A stretch of DNA of 64,000 nucleotides from Paraburkholderia sartisoli. GTDB lineage: Bacteria > Pseudomonadota > Gammaproteobacteria > Burkholderiales > Burkholderiaceae. The position numbers and the translations under genes were made by a program. This document shows positions 45,719 to 57,080 of the stretch, piece after piece; the first letter of the stretch is position 1, and every line of letters starts with the position of its first letter. A model generated the notes under the pieces. It saw only the letters and a program-made list of their open reading frames with translations, was not told the DNA's origin and made no database searches. Where the stretch lies: the NCBI RefSeq assembly GCF_900107685.1, contig NZ_FNRQ01000001.1, positions 434,001 through 498,000 on the forward strand. Reading direction: 5' to 3'.

Positions 45719-47269
45719 ATGAATCTATTCCGAGCCCTGCTGACGGTCAGCGGATTCACGCTGCTGTCGCGCGTGACCGGCCTGGCCCGCGAGACGCTGA
45801 TCGCCCGAGCGTTCGGCGCCAGCCAGTACACCGACGCGTTCTACGTCGCCTTCCGCATCCCGAACCTGCTGCGCCGCATTTCCGCCGAAGGCGCGTTTTC
45901 GCAGGCATTCGTGCCGATCCTTGCCGAATTCAAGAACCAGCAGGGCCACGACGCCACCAAGGCGCTCGTCGACGCGACGTCGACCGTGCTCGCGTGGGCG
46001 CTGGTCGTGCTGTCGGCGCTGGGGATCGCGGGCGCGTCGTTTGTCGTGTACGTCGTCGCGTCGGGCCTCCGGGCCGACGGGCAGGCGTATCCGCTCGCCG
46101 TCGCGATGACGCGGATCATGTTCCCGTACATCATCTTCATTTCGTTGACGTCGCTGGCGTCGGCGGTGCTCAACACGTACAAGAACTTCTCGCTGCCCGC
46201 GTTCGCGCCGGTGCTGCTGAACGTGGCGTTCATCGTCGCGGCGGTGTTCTTCGCGCCGCACATGAAGACGCCGGTGTACGCGCTCGCGTGGGCCGTGATC
46301 GCGGGCGGCGTGCTGCAGTTTCTCGTGCAGCTGCCCGGCCTGAAAAAGATCGACATGGTGCCGCGCATCGGGCTGAACCCGGTGCGCGCGCTCGCGCATC
46401 GCGGCGTGAAGCGCGTGCTCGCGAAGATGGTCCCGGCGATGTTCGCGGTGTCGGCGTCGCAGATCAGTCTCATCATCAATACGAACATCGCGTCGCATAT
46501 CGGGCCGGGCGCCGTCTCGTGGATCAACTACGCCGACCGGCTGATGGAGTTTCCGACCGCGCTGCTCGGCGTCGCGCTCGGCACGATCCTGCTGCCGAGT
46601 CTTTCGAGGGCGCACGTCGACGCGGATCCGCACGAATATTCGTCGCTGCTCGACTGGGGTTTGCGCGTCACGTTCCTGCTTGCCGCGCCAAGCGCCATCG
46701 CGCTTTTCTTCTTCGCCGAGCCCCTGACGGCCACGCTCTTTCACTACGGCAAGTTCGACGGCAATTCGGTCGTGATGGTCGGTCGCGCGCTGTCGGCGTA
46801 CGGCGTGGGCCTGATCGGCCTGATTCTCATCAAGATCCTCGCGCCCGGTTTCTACGCGAAGCAGGACATCAAGACGCCGGTGAAAATCGCGGTGGGTGTG
46901 CTGATCGTCACGCAGCTTTGCAACTATGTGTTCGTGCCGATTTTCGCGCACGCGGGGCTCACGCTCAGCATCGGCCTCGGCTCGTGCGTGAACGCGGCGG
47001 CGCTGTTCGTGATGCTGCGCCGCCGCGGCATCTACATGCCGTCGAGCGGCTGGATGCGCTTCTTCGTGCAACTGCTTGGCGCGTGTCTCGTGATGGGCGG
47101 CGTCATGCACTGGTTCGCGATCAGTTTCGACTGGATCGGCATGCACGCGGAACCGGTGCACCGCATCGCGTTGCTGGGTGCGTGCCTCGTGCTGTTCGCC
47201 GCGCTATATTTCGGTATGCTCTGGTTGATGGGCTTCAAGTACGCGTATTTCAGAAGGCGGGTGAAGTGA
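45719..47269 (+). CDS. murJ: Lipid II flippase MurJ (MviN)
   Basis: Flips lipid II across the inner membrane for peptidoglycan assembly, 516 residues, 14 predicted helices. N-terminal MNLFRALLTVSGFTLLSRVTG...ARAFGAS and RRISAEGAFSQAFVPI are family hallmarks, so the start is secure. Its stop overlaps the next gene (GTGA). Confidence 0.95.
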   Translation: MNLFRALLTVSGFTLLSRVTGLARETLIARAFGASQYTDAFYVAFRIPNLLRRISAEGAFSQAFVPILAEFKNQQGHDATKALVDATSTVLAWALVVLSALGIAGASFVVYVVASGLRADGQAYPLAVAMTRIMFPYIIFISLTSLASAVLNTYKNFSLPAFAPVLLNVAFIVAAVFFAPHMKTPVYALAWAVIAGGVLQFLVQLPGLKKIDMVPRIGLNPVRALAHRGVKRVLAKMVPAMFAVSASQISLIINTNIASHIGPGAVSWINYADRLMEFPTALLGVALGTILLPSLSRAHVDADPHEYSSLLDWGLRVTFLLAAPSAIALFFFAEPLTATLFHYGKFDGNSVVMVGRALSAYGVGLIGLILIKILAPGFYAKQDIKTPVKIAVGVLIVTQLCNYVFVPIFAHAGLTLSIGLGSCVNAAALFVMLRRRGIYMPSSGWMRFFVQLLGACLVMGGVMHWFAISFDWIGMHAEPVHRIALLGACLVLFAALYFGMLWLMGFKYAYFRRRVK

Positions 47270-48117
47270 TCACGACGACGCGGGTTCTCGACTATTTCAG
47301 CACGCTCGTTGCCGAAGACGACAGCCTGCCGCTCACCGAGGCGGCCCTGTCGCTCGCGCAGGATGTGTACCCTGATCTCGACCTGACCGGCATCCTCGCC
47401 GAGATCGACGAGCTGGTGCTGCGCCTGCGGCGCCGCATGCCGGAAGATGCCGATCTCAGGCAGAAAGTCGGCGTTCTGAACCGGTTTTTCTTCCGCGAGC
47501 TGGGTTTTGCCAGCAATCTCAACGACTATTACGATCCCGACAACAGTTATCTGAACATGGTGCTGCGGCGCCGCCGCGGCATTCCGATTTCGCTCGCCGT
47601 GCTGTATCTGGAGATGGCGAGCCAGATCGACGTGCCGGTGCGCGGCGTATCGTTTCCCGGCCACTTCCTGCTGCGCGTGACGACGCCCGACGGCGACGTG
47701 ATGCTCGATCCGACAACCGGGCATTCGCTGTCCGAATCGGAGATGGTCGAGATGCTGGAACCGTATGTCGCGAAGGCCGGGGAATCGGTCGGACGTGCGT
47801 TGCGCATGTTGCTGCAACCGGCCACGCGGCGCGAGATCATCGCGCGCATGCTGCGCAACCTGAAGAGTACCTATCTGCAGACCGAACGCTGGCAGCGGCT
47901 GCTCGCGGTGCAGCAGCGTCTCGTGATCCTGCTGCCGGAAAACATCGAGGAAGTGCGCGATCGCGGCTTCGCGTATGCGCGGCTCGATTACCTGCGCCCG
48001 GCGCTGGAAGATCTCGAGCACTATCTTGGCGACCGTCCGGATGCGGAAGACGCGACCGTCGTCGAGTCGCAATTGCACGAGCTGCGTCAGCGCACGCAGC
48101 ACAACGACCGGGATTGA
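47266..48117 (+). CDS. SirB1/transglutaminase-like plus TPR protein
   Basis: 283 residues, SirB1/YchA family. A transglutaminase-like N-terminal domain (RRGIPISLAVLYLEMA, RGVSFPGHFLLR, DPTTGHSLS, about 80-160) is followed by tetratricopeptide repeats (about 185-275). The start is GTG 47266, overlapping the murJ stop by 4. In E. coli the homologue is adjacent to prfA/hemK; function is unresolved. A bidirectional terminator follows. Confidence 0.9.
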   Translation: MITTTRVLDYFSTLVAEDDSLPLTEAALSLAQDVYPDLDLTGILAEIDELVLRLRRRMPEDADLRQKVGVLNRFFFRELGFASNLNDYYDPDNSYLNMVLRRRRGIPISLAVLYLEMASQIDVPVRGVSFPGHFLLRVTTPDGDVMLDPTTGHSLSESEMVEMLEPYVAKAGESVGRALRMLLQPATRREIIARMLRNLKSTYLQTERWQRLLAVQQRLVILLPENIEEVRDRGFAYARLDYLRPALEDLEHYLGDRPDAEDATVVESQLHELRQRTQHNDRD

Positions 48118-48146
48118 GCGCGGCGGCTGGCGTTCTGCAACGGCAC

Positions 48147-48182
48147 AAAAAAACGCCTGCGATGAAAATCGCAGGCGTTTTT
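48147..48182. terminator. Bidirectional terminator
   Basis: A 13-bp stem AAACGCCTGCGAT/ATCGCAGGCGTTT with a GAAA loop, A and T runs on both sides; between the SirB1-like gene and the convergent SDR gene. Confidence 0.92.
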
Positions 48183-48230
48183 CGTTGTGGCAGGCATCGC
48201 GGCGCACAACAAAACACCGCGCGAGAAGGG

Positions 48231-48989
48231 TTACTTCGGCTGCATCCGGATCGCGCCATCCAGCCGGATCACTTCGCCGTTGAGCATCGGATTATCGAGA
48301 ATCTGTTTGACGAGCATGGCGTATTCCGCCGGTTTGCCGAGGCGCGGCGGGAACGGCACCATCGCGCCGAGCGCGTCCTGCACGTCCTGCGGCATGCCGA
48401 GCAGCATCGGCGTTTCGAAGATGCCTGGGGCGATCGTCATCACGCGGATCGCGTTGCGCGACAGGTCGCGCGCGACCGGCAGCGTCATGCCGACGATGCC
48501 GCTCTTCGAAGCCGCGTATGCCGCCTGACCGATCTGCCCGTCGAACGCGGCCACCGAAGCCGTGTTGACGATCACGCCACGTTCGCCGTTCGCGTTCGTT
48601 TCGTTCTTCGACATCGCCGCAGCGGCGAGGCGGATCATGTTGAACGTGCCGATCAGGTTGATCGAGATGGTCTTGACGAAGGCATCGAGCGGATGCGGGC
48701 CGTCCTTGCCCACCGTCTTGATGGCCGGCGCGACGCCCGCGCAGTTGATCAGGCCGCGCAGCGTGCCGGCCTGCGTCGCAGCGGCGACGGCCTGGGTGGC
48801 GTCGTCTTCGCGGCTGACGTCGCACTTCACGAACACGCCGTTCAGTTCCTTCGCGAGCGCGTTGCCGGCGTCCACGTTCAGGTCGGCCAGCACGACCTTG
48901 CCGCCGTTTTCAACGACGAGACGCGCCGTGGCCGCGCCGAGGCCCGATGCACCACCGGTGATGAGAAATACGTTGTCGCGAATGTCCAT
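48231..48989 (-). CDS. SDR family 3-hydroxyacyl-CoA dehydrogenase-like protein
   Basis: 252 residues; the ATG 48989 follows AGGAG. NAD motif TGGASGLG is at about 12-19, NCAGVA, catalytic Ser in [10 protein letters not shown] and Tyr-Lys in YAASKSG. The insertion [18 protein letters not shown] is like that of 17beta-HSD10/3-hydroxyacyl-CoA dehydrogenase type 2. This places it in fatty-acid or short-chain acyl-CoA oxidation; substrate unproven. Downstream of adk on the same strand, but with a terminator between. Confidence 0.87.
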   Translation of the reverse strand: MDIRDNVFLITGGASGLGAATARLVVENGGKVVLADLNVDAGNALAKELNGVFVKCDVSREDDATQAVAAATQAGTLRGLINCAGVAPAIKTVGKDGPHPLDAFVKTISINLIGTFNMIRLAAAAMSKNETNANGERGVIVNTASVAAFDGQIGQAAYAASKSGIVGMTLPVARDLSRNAIRVMTIAPGIFETPMLLGMPQDVQDALGAMVPFPPRLGKPAEYAMLVKQILDNPMLNGEVIRLDGAIRMQPK

Positions 48990-49121
48990 GACTGCTCCTG
49001 TTGTTCCGGTCGTCGGCCGGTCGCATGGGGATGGGTTGACCGACGATTGTAACGGCTGAAAATTCCGTCGCAACACCCCGGGCGGGGTGGCTGCGCGGCG
49101 GGATGTAGCCACGCGGGCAAT

Positions 49122-49146
49122 AAAAAACCCGCCATGGCAGCGGGTT
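49122..49146 (-). terminator. Intrinsic terminator of adk
   Basis: AACCCGC/GCGGGTT stem with a 7-base loop and T6 on the minus strand. Confidence 0.8.
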
Positions 49147-49168
49147 CTTCAATGGCGTTCGAATGCGC

Positions 49169-49900
<732 letters not shown>

Positions 49901-50065
49901 TCAGTACCGTTTTGACACCCCGTAGAACCCCTGTGCGGCAGTGGCCCTCGCGCAGCACGTCGTGAACGACGGCGCTGCAAGGCTGCCAGCGGCACAAACG
50001 GGGGAAACCCTGACGAAGCATGGCTCCGGGCGGCTCGCGCAACCGTTTGATTATGCCATGGGTTT

Positions 50066-50875
50066 TTATGCTCGCGACCCGAATAACGCCTGTACGCGAG
50101 CGAGATCGGCCGGTGTATCGACGCCGGGCAACGGCGCGTCCTGCGTGACGAGCACCGCAATGCGCTCGCCGTGCCACATCGCGCGCAACTGTTCGAGCGC
50201 CTCGGCCTGTTCGATCGGCGAGAGCGTGAGCGTCGGGTACGTACGCAGGAATTTCGCGCGATACGCATAGAGGCCGATGTGCCGGTAGACGTGCGCGAGC
50301 GCGGGCGGCGCGGGCATCGTGGCGACGTCGGGCCAGTGCGGCTGATACGCGTCGCGCGCCCACGGAATCGGCGCGCGCGAGAAGTAGAGCGCGACGCTTT
50401 GGGCGTCGAGCACGACCTTCACGACGTTCGGATTGAAGACTTCGGCGGGATCGGTGATCGGGTGCGCCGCGGTGGCGATCGCACAGCCGCTGTTCGCGGC
50501 CAGGTGCGACGCCACGCCGCGCACGAGTGCCGGGTCGATCAACGGCTCGTCGCCCTGTACGTTGACGACGATCGTGTCGTCGCGCCAGCCGAAATGCGCG
50601 GCGACTTCGGCGAGCCGGTCCGTGCCGGACGGATGATCGGCGCGCGTCAGCACCGCTTCGATCCCATGCGCGCGGGCGACGTCGAGCACCGATTGCGCGT
50701 CCGATGCGATCAGTACCTGCTGCGCGCCCGACTCGAGCGCGCGTTCGGCGACGCGCACGACCATCGGCTTGCCGCCGATGTCGGCAAGCGGCTTGTTCGG
50801 CAGACGCGTGGACGCGAGCCGTGCCGGAACGACGGCGATGAACGGCGGGGCAGTGGGACGGGGAGATTCAGTCAT
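50066..50875 (-). CDS. kdsB: 3-deoxy-manno-octulosonate cytidylyltransferase
   Basis: Activates KDO as CMP-KDO for lipopolysaccharide core, 269 residues, slightly longer than E. coli (248) through an N-terminal extension. [26 protein letters not shown], the [10 protein letters not shown] motif and [12 protein letters not shown] are hallmarks. Part of lpxK-trm112-kdsB-adk. Confidence 0.96.
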   Translation of the reverse strand: MTESPRPTAPPFIAVVPARLASTRLPNKPLADIGGKPMVVRVAERALESGAQQVLIASDAQSVLDVARAHGIEAVLTRADHPSGTDRLAEVAAHFGWRDDTIVVNVQGDEPLIDPALVRGVASHLAANSGCAIATAAHPITDPAEVFNPNVVKVVLDAQSVALYFSRAPIPWARDAYQPHWPDVATMPAPPALAHVYRHIGLYAYRAKFLRTYPTLTLSPIEQAEALEQLRAMWHGERIAVLVTQDAPLPGVDTPADLARVQALFGSRA

Positions 50876-51033
50876 GGGACGGACTTGACGGCTCGTGAGG
50901 GCCCGCTGCGCCCCCGGCGTTCGATACTCGAAGCGGCAAGCCGGAAGCGCGAAGATACGGGCGTGAGAGAGAGGCGGGGACAGCGTGCAAGGCGCCCGGA
51001 AGCGCCGCGATCAGCGAGGCGTGAGTCCAGGCG

Positions 51034-51249
51034 TTATGCGTCCGGAGCCGGACCGCCAGGACCGGCCGGGTCGACCAGCGTGCCTTCGACGGTTTGACGC
51101 GCTTCGTCGACGAGCATCACGGGAATGCCATCACGGATCGGATAGGCCAGCTTGTCGGCGTTGCAGATCAGTTCCTGCGCGGCGCGGTCGTAGCTGAGCG
51201 GGCCCTTGCAGATCGGGCAGACGAGAATTTCAAGCAGGCGAGCGTCCAC
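51034..51249 (-). CDS. Trm112 family zinc-ribbon protein
   Basis: 71 residues. Cys11, Cys14 (CPICKGPL) and Cys29 form a reduced zinc ribbon; bacterial members are small partners without a clear enzyme role. The start is GTG 51249, which overlaps the lpxK stop by 20 bases and follows GGAG. Found between lpxK and kdsB in many proteobacteria. Confidence 0.92.
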   Translation of the reverse strand: MDARLLEILVCPICKGPLSYDRAAQELICNADKLAYPIRDGIPVMLVDEARQTVEGTLVDPAGPGGPAPDA

Positions 51250-52246
51250 GGACTTTCTCCACGACTAAAGCGATAAGGCGGTGATCCAGCGCGGCTTCGA
51301 CCGGGACAACCCAGATCCGCGCATCATGCCAGGACCCCAATTTTACCGCATCCTTTTCGGTGATCAGGATGGCGTCGGCGTCGACGTCGGTGAAAGGATT
51401 CGTGGTGTACGCGTAATGGTCGGGCAGCGCGCGCGTGGCGGGCGACAGGCCGGCGGCGCGCAGCGTCGCGAAAAAGCGCTCCGGTGCGCCGATGCCGGCG
51501 GCGGCCAGCACGCGGTCGCCGGCGAACTGCGCAAGCGGGCGGCGCAGCGTGGGCCGCTCGAGATGCCATGCGTCGCCAGGCGTGAGCGCGAGCGCGAAGG
51601 TGTCAGGCCACGCGGGCAGCGTGCGGTCATAGGGATTGTTGATGAGCGTGGCATCCCGCCGACGCGACAGCGGCTCGCGCAACGGCCCCGCCGGCAGCAG
51701 GAAGCCGTTGCCGCCCAGCCGGTGATCGAACACGACGAGCTCGACGTCGCGCGCGAGCCGGTAGTGCTGCAGGCCGTCGTCGCTCACGATGATGTCGACA
51801 TCGGTGTGCGCCGCGCACAACGCTTCGGCTGCGGCCACGCGATCGGGACAGACCCAGACGGGCGCGCCCGTGCGACGCGCGATGAGGAGCGGCTCGTCGC
51901 CCGCCAGTTGCGCCGGCGAAGCCGGCGTGACTGGCGTGGCGCGCGTGATCTTCGCGCCGTAGCCGCGTGAGACGATGCCCGGCGTAAAGCCCGCGGAACG
52001 CAGCGCATCGACGAGCGCGATCACCGTCGGCGTCTTGCCGGTTCCGCCGACTGTCACGTTGCCCACCACCACGACGGGCACCCCGATGCGCACGCTTTTC
52101 ATCCAGCCGAGCGCAAACGCGGCACGACGCGACGCGGCTATGGCGCCGAACAGGCAGGCAAACGGCGTCAGCGCCCAGGCGAGCGGACCGCGACGCTGCC
52201 ATTCCCGCGCGAGACGCGCTTCGATCCGGGATTTCAGTCCGCTCAT
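51230..52246 (-). CDS. lpxK: Tetraacyldisaccharide 4'-kinase
   Basis: Inner-membrane kinase phosphorylating lipid A disaccharide at 4', 338 residues. Walker [13 protein letters not shown] is at 62-73, Walker B and DDGLQHYRL motif, and RTLPDHY-like [11 protein letters not shown] 52246 matches the family; the long upstream reading is not conserved-looking. Overlaps trm112. In several relatives exbBD lies upstream, not here. Confidence 0.95.
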   Translation of the reverse strand: MSGLKSRIEARLAREWQRRGPLAWALTPFACLFGAIAASRRAAFALGWMKSVRIGVPVVVVGNVTVGGTGKTPTVIALVDALRSAGFTPGIVSRGYGAKITRATPVTPASPAQLAGDEPLLIARRTGAPVWVCPDRVAAAEALCAAHTDVDIIVSDDGLQHYRLARDVELVVFDHRLGGNGFLLPAGPLREPLSRRRDATLINNPYDRTLPAWPDTFALALTPGDAWHLERPTLRRPLAQFAGDRVLAAAGIGAPERFFATLRAAGLSPATRALPDHYAYTTNPFTDVDADAILITEKDAVKLGSWHDARIWVVPVEAALDHRLIALVVEKVRGRSPA

Positions 52247-52806
52247 GAACGGACCGCCGCAACGGAGCGCATGGCGGGTGAGGGACGCGAGAAGGACAGG
52301 GCAGGCAGCAACGCGGGTTCTCCGGGCGGTGAACGGAAAAGATGGCGACCAGCCGGTCGAGCCGGGCACCCGCGCACGGTGGGTGGCGACATGAAACAGA
52401 AGGAGCGGGAACCGCTCGACGCCGGCCGGCAACAAGGTGCTTCGGGAAGCCGGCACTCTAGCGTGCGAGCGGCGTACGCCGCAAGTCGGGTAGCGCAAAA
52501 CGTGCCACGGCAATCGCCAGAACGGTGTGGGCGCCCCTGTGGATAACTCTGTGGAGAACCCGCCCGTGGTCGCCGGTGAAGGGCCGCCAGGCTCGCGGCG
52601 GGCCACCATGGCTTACCCTTTTGGAGATATAAAACCCATAATAATCAAACGCATGCCACGAATTCACGGCCTTCGCGGGGAGTCTGCCAGACGCGGGCGC
52701 ACGATAGTGCGCCAATGTGGACACTTCCCACATTTTGCACAGTGCGCTGGACGCGAGTGGCCAGTCGGTCTATCGTCTGTCCGGCCTGTCAACACTCATT
52801 CCTCGC
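52247..52806. other. Divergent intergenic region between lpxK and xseA
   Basis: 560 bases. An AT-rich patch at 52617-52655 could hold a promoter, but I cannot place hexamers at good spacing. A perfect DnaA-box nonamer lies at 52538-52546. I see no gene features. Confidence 0.55.
52538..52546 (-). promoter_or_regulatory. Single DnaA-box-like nonamer
   Basis: TGTGGATAA, complement of TTATCCACA, the perfect consensus. Only one copy was found nearby; it may be chance or a regulatory DnaA site. Confidence 0.4.
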
Positions 52807-54186
52807 ATGAATCCCGAAAGTCCTTTTGCATCGTCGTCACAGCCTGGCGGCGAGGTCGTCGTGCCGGTATCGGCGCTCAATCGTGCGATCGGCACGATGC
52901 TCGAACGCTCGTTTCCGCTCGTCTGGGTAGCCGGCGAAGTGTCCAATTTCACGCGCGCGGCCAGCGGTCACTGGTACTTTTCGATCAAGGACGCGCAGGC
53001 GCAGATGCGCTGCGTGATGTTCCGCGGCCGCGCGCAGCATGCCGAATTCACGCCGCGCGAGGGCGACCGCATCGAAGTGCGCGCGCTCGTGACGATGTAC
53101 GAGCCGCGCGGCGAGCTGCAACTGAACGTCGAAGCGGTGCGGCGTACCGGCCAGGGTCGTCTGTACGAAGCGTTCCTGAAGCTGAAGGCGCAGCTCGAAG
53201 CCGAGGGGCTTTTCGCGCCCGAACGCAAGCGCGCGCTGCCGCCGCATCCGCGCGCGATCGGCATCGTCACGTCATTGCAGGCTGCCGCGTTGCGCGACGT
53301 GCTGACGACGCTTCAGCGCCGCGCGCCGCATATTCCGGTGATCGTCTATCCGGCGCCCGTGCAGGGCGCGGGCGTCAGCGCGAAACTCGCGGCGATGGTC
53401 GAGACCGCGAACGCACGGCGCGAAGTCGACGTGCTGATCGTGTGTCGCGGCGGCGGCTCGATCGAAGACCTGTGGGCGTTCAACGAAGAAGTGCTCGCGC
53501 GCGCGATCGCTGAAAGCGCGGTGCCGGTGGTGAGCGGCGTGGGTCACGAAACCGACTTCACGATCGCCGATTTCGCGGCCGACGTGCGTGCGCCCACGCC
53601 GACGGGCGCCGCCGAACTCGTCAGCCCGCAGCGTGCGTTGCTGCTGCGCGATCTCGATCACCGTCACGCCACGCTCGCCCGCGGCTTCGGCCGCATGATG
53701 GAGCGCCGCGCGCAGCAACTCGACTGGCTCGCGCGCCGTCTCGTCTCGCCCGCTGAAAGGCTCGCGCGGCAACGCATGCATCTGCATCAGCTTTCCGTGC
53801 GGCTGGCCTCCGCGGGTGCGCGGCCGGTGCGTGACGCACGCGGGCGCTTCTCGCTCCTGCAGATGCGCTGGCAGCGCTGGCGTCCCGATCTCGCCGCACA
53901 TCATGCGAAGGTGACCGGGCTCGCTGAACGGCTCGAACGCGCGCAGCAGCGTCTGCACGAACGGCAGTCGGCGCGCGTCGCGACGCTCGGCGCGCGGCTC
54001 GAGGTGCTGAGCCCGCAACGCACGCTCGAGCGCGGCTACGCGGCATTGCTCGATGCGCAGAACGGTCGTGCGCTGCGCGCGCCGGCGGCCCTGAAACCCG
54101 GCCGGCGGCTCATCGTGCATCTCGCCGAAGGTTCCGCGGACATCGCGCTTTCCGATGTGCAGCCGCGTCTTACGGAAGGCTTCTGA
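52807..54186 (+). CDS. xseA: Exodeoxyribonuclease VII large subunit
   Basis: 459 residues. N-terminal OB-fold (about 15-110: [24 protein letters not shown]), a catalytic domain with [19 protein letters not shown] and [25 protein letters not shown], and a C-terminal coiled-coil. It forms ExoVII with XseB, whose gene is elsewhere. The start ATG 52807 is placed by the family; no ribosome-binding site is clear. Frame opens earlier at 52717. Confidence 0.95.
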   Translation: MNPESPFASSSQPGGEVVVPVSALNRAIGTMLERSFPLVWVAGEVSNFTRAASGHWYFSIKDAQAQMRCVMFRGRAQHAEFTPREGDRIEVRALVTMYEPRGELQLNVEAVRRTGQGRLYEAFLKLKAQLEAEGLFAPERKRALPPHPRAIGIVTSLQAAALRDVLTTLQRRAPHIPVIVYPAPVQGAGVSAKLAAMVETANARREVDVLIVCRGGGSIEDLWAFNEEVLARAIAESAVPVVSGVGHETDFTIADFAADVRAPTPTGAAELVSPQRALLLRDLDHRHATLARGFGRMMERRAQQLDWLARRLVSPAERLARQRMHLHQLSVRLASAGARPVRDARGRFSLLQMRWQRWRPDLAAHHAKVTGLAERLERAQQRLHERQSARVATLGARLEVLSPQRTLERGYAALLDAQNGRALRAPAALKPGRRLIVHLAEGSADIALSDVQPRLTEGF

Positions 54187-54282
54187 TTCCGTATTTTTGA
54201 CCTCGTCACGCGCGTTGCACGAGCATGTTTTACGCTGCCTCTGCTGCGTGTTCACGCGATTTTCGCCATAAAGACCGGCGGT

Positions 54283-54311
54283 TTGCACGGTTATTCCTGG
54301 TCGCCTACAAT
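54283..54311 (+). promoter_or_regulatory. sodB promoter
   Basis: TTGCAC (54283-54288), a 17-base spacer and TACAAT (54306-54311), about 60 bases upstream of the sodB ATG. Confidence 0.6.
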
Positions 54312-54369
54312 CGAGTGCTCTACAGCGTTATCCGCAGACTCCCCATAACACGATACAAGGAACGCAATC

Positions 54370-54948
54370 ATGGAACATACGCTCCCGCCGCTGCCGTTCG
54401 CGAAGAACGCGCTCGCCCCGAACATGTCGGAAGAGACGCTCGAATTTCACTACGGCAAGCATCATCAGACCTATGTGACCAACCTGAACAAGCTGATCCC
54501 GGGTACCGAGTTCGAGAACCTGTCGCTGGAAGACATCGTCAAGAAGTCGTCGGGTGGCGTGTTCAACAACGCAGCGCAAATCTGGAATCACACGTTCTTC
54601 TGGAACAGCCTGTCGCCGCAAGGTGGCGGCGCGCCGACCGGCAAGCTCGCTGACGCGATCAACGCGAAGTGGGGTTCCTACGACAAGTTCAAGGAAGAAT
54701 TCACGAAGGTCGCAGTCGGCACGTTCGGTTCGGGCTGGGCATGGCTCGTGAAGAAAGCCGACGGCTCACTCGACCTGGTGTCGACCAGCAACGCCGCAAC
54801 GCCGCTCACCACGGACGCAAAGCCGCTGCTCACGATCGACGTGTGGGAACACGCGTACTACATCGACTATCGCAATGCGCGTCCGAAGTTTGTCGAAGCG
54901 TACTGGAACATCGTGAACTGGGAATTCGCTGCGAAGAATTTCGCGTAA
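54370..54948 (+). CDS. sodB: Iron superoxide dismutase
   Basis: Dismutates superoxide in the cytoplasm, 192 residues. Metal ligands His27, His74, Asp157, His161; Gln70 (AAQIWNH) identifies the iron type. [10 protein letters not shown] is typical. AAGGAAC precedes ATG 54370. Terminator at 54998-55036. Confidence 0.97.
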   Translation: MEHTLPPLPFAKNALAPNMSEETLEFHYGKHHQTYVTNLNKLIPGTEFENLSLEDIVKKSSGGVFNNAAQIWNHTFFWNSLSPQGGGAPTGKLADAINAKWGSYDKFKEEFTKVAVGTFGSGWAWLVKKADGSLDLVSTSNAATPLTTDAKPLLTIDVWEHAYYIDYRNARPKFVEAYWNIVNWEFAAKNFA

Positions 54949-54997
54949 GCACACGATGTAGCGGTAGTGCTGTAATAAAGTCTGGAAATGGTATCGA

Positions 54998-55036
54998 AAC
55001 CGAAAGCCCTCCTTCGTGAGGGCTTTCGGTTTTTTG
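54998..55036 (+). terminator. Intrinsic terminator of sodB
   Basis: A 14-bp stem AACCGAAAGCCCTC/GAGGGCTTTCGGTT with a 6-base loop and T run. Confidence 0.92.
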
Positions 55037-55098
55037 TCTTCTGGTCGTGCTGGCGCGTAGCCCGGGATCACTGATTCACTGCTGAACCGGAAATGGAA

Positions 55099-55863
55099 TT
55101 AGCCACGTCCGACAAAAGGCATGTTGCTGGCCATCACCGTCATGTTCAGGACGTTGGCGCTCAGGGGCAGGCTCGCGATGTAACGGACCGCGTCGGCGAC
55201 ATGCTTCACGTCGACCATCGGTTCCGGTGCGGTCGTTCCATTGGCCTGCAGTACGCCACGCGTCATGCGCTCGGACAGTTCGGTCAGCGCATTGCCAATG
55301 TCGATCTGGCTGCAGACGATGTTGAACGCGCGGCCGTCGAGCGCGATACTTTTCGTGAGACCCAGCACCGCATGCTTGCTGGCCGTATAGGGAGACGTAA
55401 AAGGACGGGGCGTATGCGCCGAAATCGAACCGTTGTTGATGATCCGTCCGCCCTGGGGCGATTGCCGTCTCATCAGTCCAAAGGCAGCGCGCGCGCACAG
55501 GAAGACCCCGGTCACGTTGGTATTGATGAGGTTGGTCCAGGTTTCGACCGGCAACTCGTCCATCGGTACAGCGGGCGCATTGACCCCTGCATTGTTGAAC
55601 AGAACGTCGAGTCGGCCGTACGTGCGCTCGATCGTGTCGAAAAGCGCATCGACGCTCGACGGATCGCGAACGTCGGTCACGACGGCCAGCGCTTCCTGGC
55701 CCGCTGCTTTTGCTGTCTCGACAAGCGCGGCAAGCGGCTCGATACGGCGGCCTGCCAGTACGACGCAAAACCCGTCTGCAAGCAGTGCGTTCGCGGTGGC
55801 CCGGCCAATGCCGCTGCCTGCGCCGGTGACAAGCGCGATTTTCCTCGTGGTCGAAACTGTCAT
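55099..55863 (-). CDS. SDR family oxidoreductase of unknown substrate
   Basis: 254 residues. TGAGSGIG is at 13-20, NNAG, catalytic Ser in [10 protein letters not shown] and Tyr-Lys in YTASKHA. Arg at RR after the second strand suggests NADP. It is a lone gene with no pathway neighbours; divergent from the hydrolase at 56097. Many members act as glucose/ribitol-type or clavaldehyde-type dehydrogenases. Confidence 0.85.
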   Translation of the reverse strand: MTVSTTRKIALVTGAGSGIGRATANALLADGFCVVLAGRRIEPLAALVETAKAAGQEALAVVTDVRDPSSVDALFDTIERTYGRLDVLFNNAGVNAPAVPMDELPVETWTNLINTNVTGVFLCARAAFGLMRRQSPQGGRIINNGSISAHTPRPFTSPYTASKHAVLGLTKSIALDGRAFNIVCSQIDIGNALTELSERMTRGVLQANGTTAPEPMVDVKHVADAVRYIASLPLSANVLNMTVMASNMPFVGRG

Positions 55864-56096
55864 TGTTTTATCTCCGTCAATTGAGTTGATCGATAACGCG
55901 CTGCTGAAGGGTATGGTGTCAATGTTGCGCCCACAAGTTGTGGTTGTGGACGCAGGCCTGCGCTCATTGAGTCACGACTGCCAGCGGCATACCGAGCGTT
56001 GAGTGACAGGCTACCCGCGGTTGTCGGGCGGCAAGCACGTTTGCCAGACCGGTGGCATCCTTCTGAAACGTCCACCCTGGAGTGAGTTCGACACGC

Positions 56097-56900
56097 ATGG
56101 AATTCGACGACGACCTCAAGCACTTCGAAGCCCACGGCGCGGCGCCGCTACCTGTCAACGGTGAGCAGGGCACCGTGGACAACGACGGCGCCCGCATATG
56201 GTACGCAACATACGGTGCCGGCGCGCCGGTGATCCTGCTGCACGGCGGCCTTGGTCATGGCGGCAACTGGGGCTATCAGGTGCCCGCGCTGGTGAGCGCC
56301 GGCCGTCGTGTCGTCGTGATCGACAGCCGTGGTCACGGACGCAGCACGCGCGATGCGAAGCCCTACCTGTACGAACGGATGGCGACCGACGTGCTCGCCG
56401 TCATGGACGCATTGCAGCTCGAAAAAGCCGCCTTGGCGGGATGGAGCGACGGTGCGTGTACTGCGTTGATTCTCGGCATGCAGGCGCCCGAACGGGTGGC
56501 GGGCGTGTTTTTCTTCGGCTGCAACATGGACCCCAGCGGGACGAAGGAATTCGTGCCCACGCCCGTGATCGACCGATGTTTCAGCCGGCATCGCAAGGAC
56601 TATGCACACCTCTCGTCGACACCCGATGCGTTCGATGCGTTTGTCGGCGCGGTGAGCGAAATGATGCGCACGCAACCGAACTATGCAGCGGACGATCTCG
56701 CGAAAATTCGCGTTCCGGTCACGATCGTGCAAAGCGAAAACGATGAGTTCATCAAGCCGGAACACGCTGAATATCTGGCGCGCAGCATTCCCGGCGCGGA
56801 ACGGGTGATCCTGCCCGGCGTGAGCCATTTCGCGCCGCTGCAAAGGCCGGATCTCTTCAACGACGCAGTACTGACGTTCGTCGACAAGGTGTTTTCATAA
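56097..56900 (+). CDS. Alpha/beta hydrolase
   Basis: 267 residues. Oxyanion motif LLHGGLGHGGNW, nucleophile Ser117 in GWSDGA, Asp in QSENDEF and His in PGVSHFAPL. The nucleophile elbow G-W-S-D-G resembles esterase/haloperoxidase relatives. ATG 56097 is chosen, but a GTG 5 codons upstream could serve. Divergent from the SDR gene; substrate unknown. Confidence 0.85.
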   Translation: MEFDDDLKHFEAHGAAPLPVNGEQGTVDNDGARIWYATYGAGAPVILLHGGLGHGGNWGYQVPALVSAGRRVVVIDSRGHGRSTRDAKPYLYERMATDVLAVMDALQLEKAALAGWSDGACTALILGMQAPERVAGVFFFGCNMDPSGTKEFVPTPVIDRCFSRHRKDYAHLSSTPDAFDAFVGAVSEMMRTQPNYAADDLAKIRVPVTIVQSENDEFIKPEHAEYLARSIPGAERVILPGVSHFAPLQRPDLFNDAVLTFVDKVFS

Positions 56901-56935
56901 CGCGTGTGGGCCTCTCGCCGCACGCGTAAAAAAGC

Positions 56936-56967
56936 GGGCGGCACCTGCGTGTCGCCCGTCGGCTTTT
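56936..56967 (+). terminator. Probable terminator after the alpha/beta hydrolase
   Basis: GGGCGGCAC/GTGTCGCCC, a 9-bp stem including one G-T pair and a CTGC loop, then a short T run seven bases on. Confidence 0.55.
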
Positions 56968-57080
56968 CGTTCGCGCGCTGCTTTACGGCGCGCGCTGACC
57001 AGACAGCGACTTCGCAAGGTCGCTTTCCGTATTCATCAGCCCAGGCGCGCAGACCTTCACCCGCGCTTCGCGGTCACCTG

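Noticed and set aside
52458..52733. 91-codon minus-strand frame upstream of lpxK
   Set aside because: No recognisable domain, weak start context and no conserved neighbour; not enough support.
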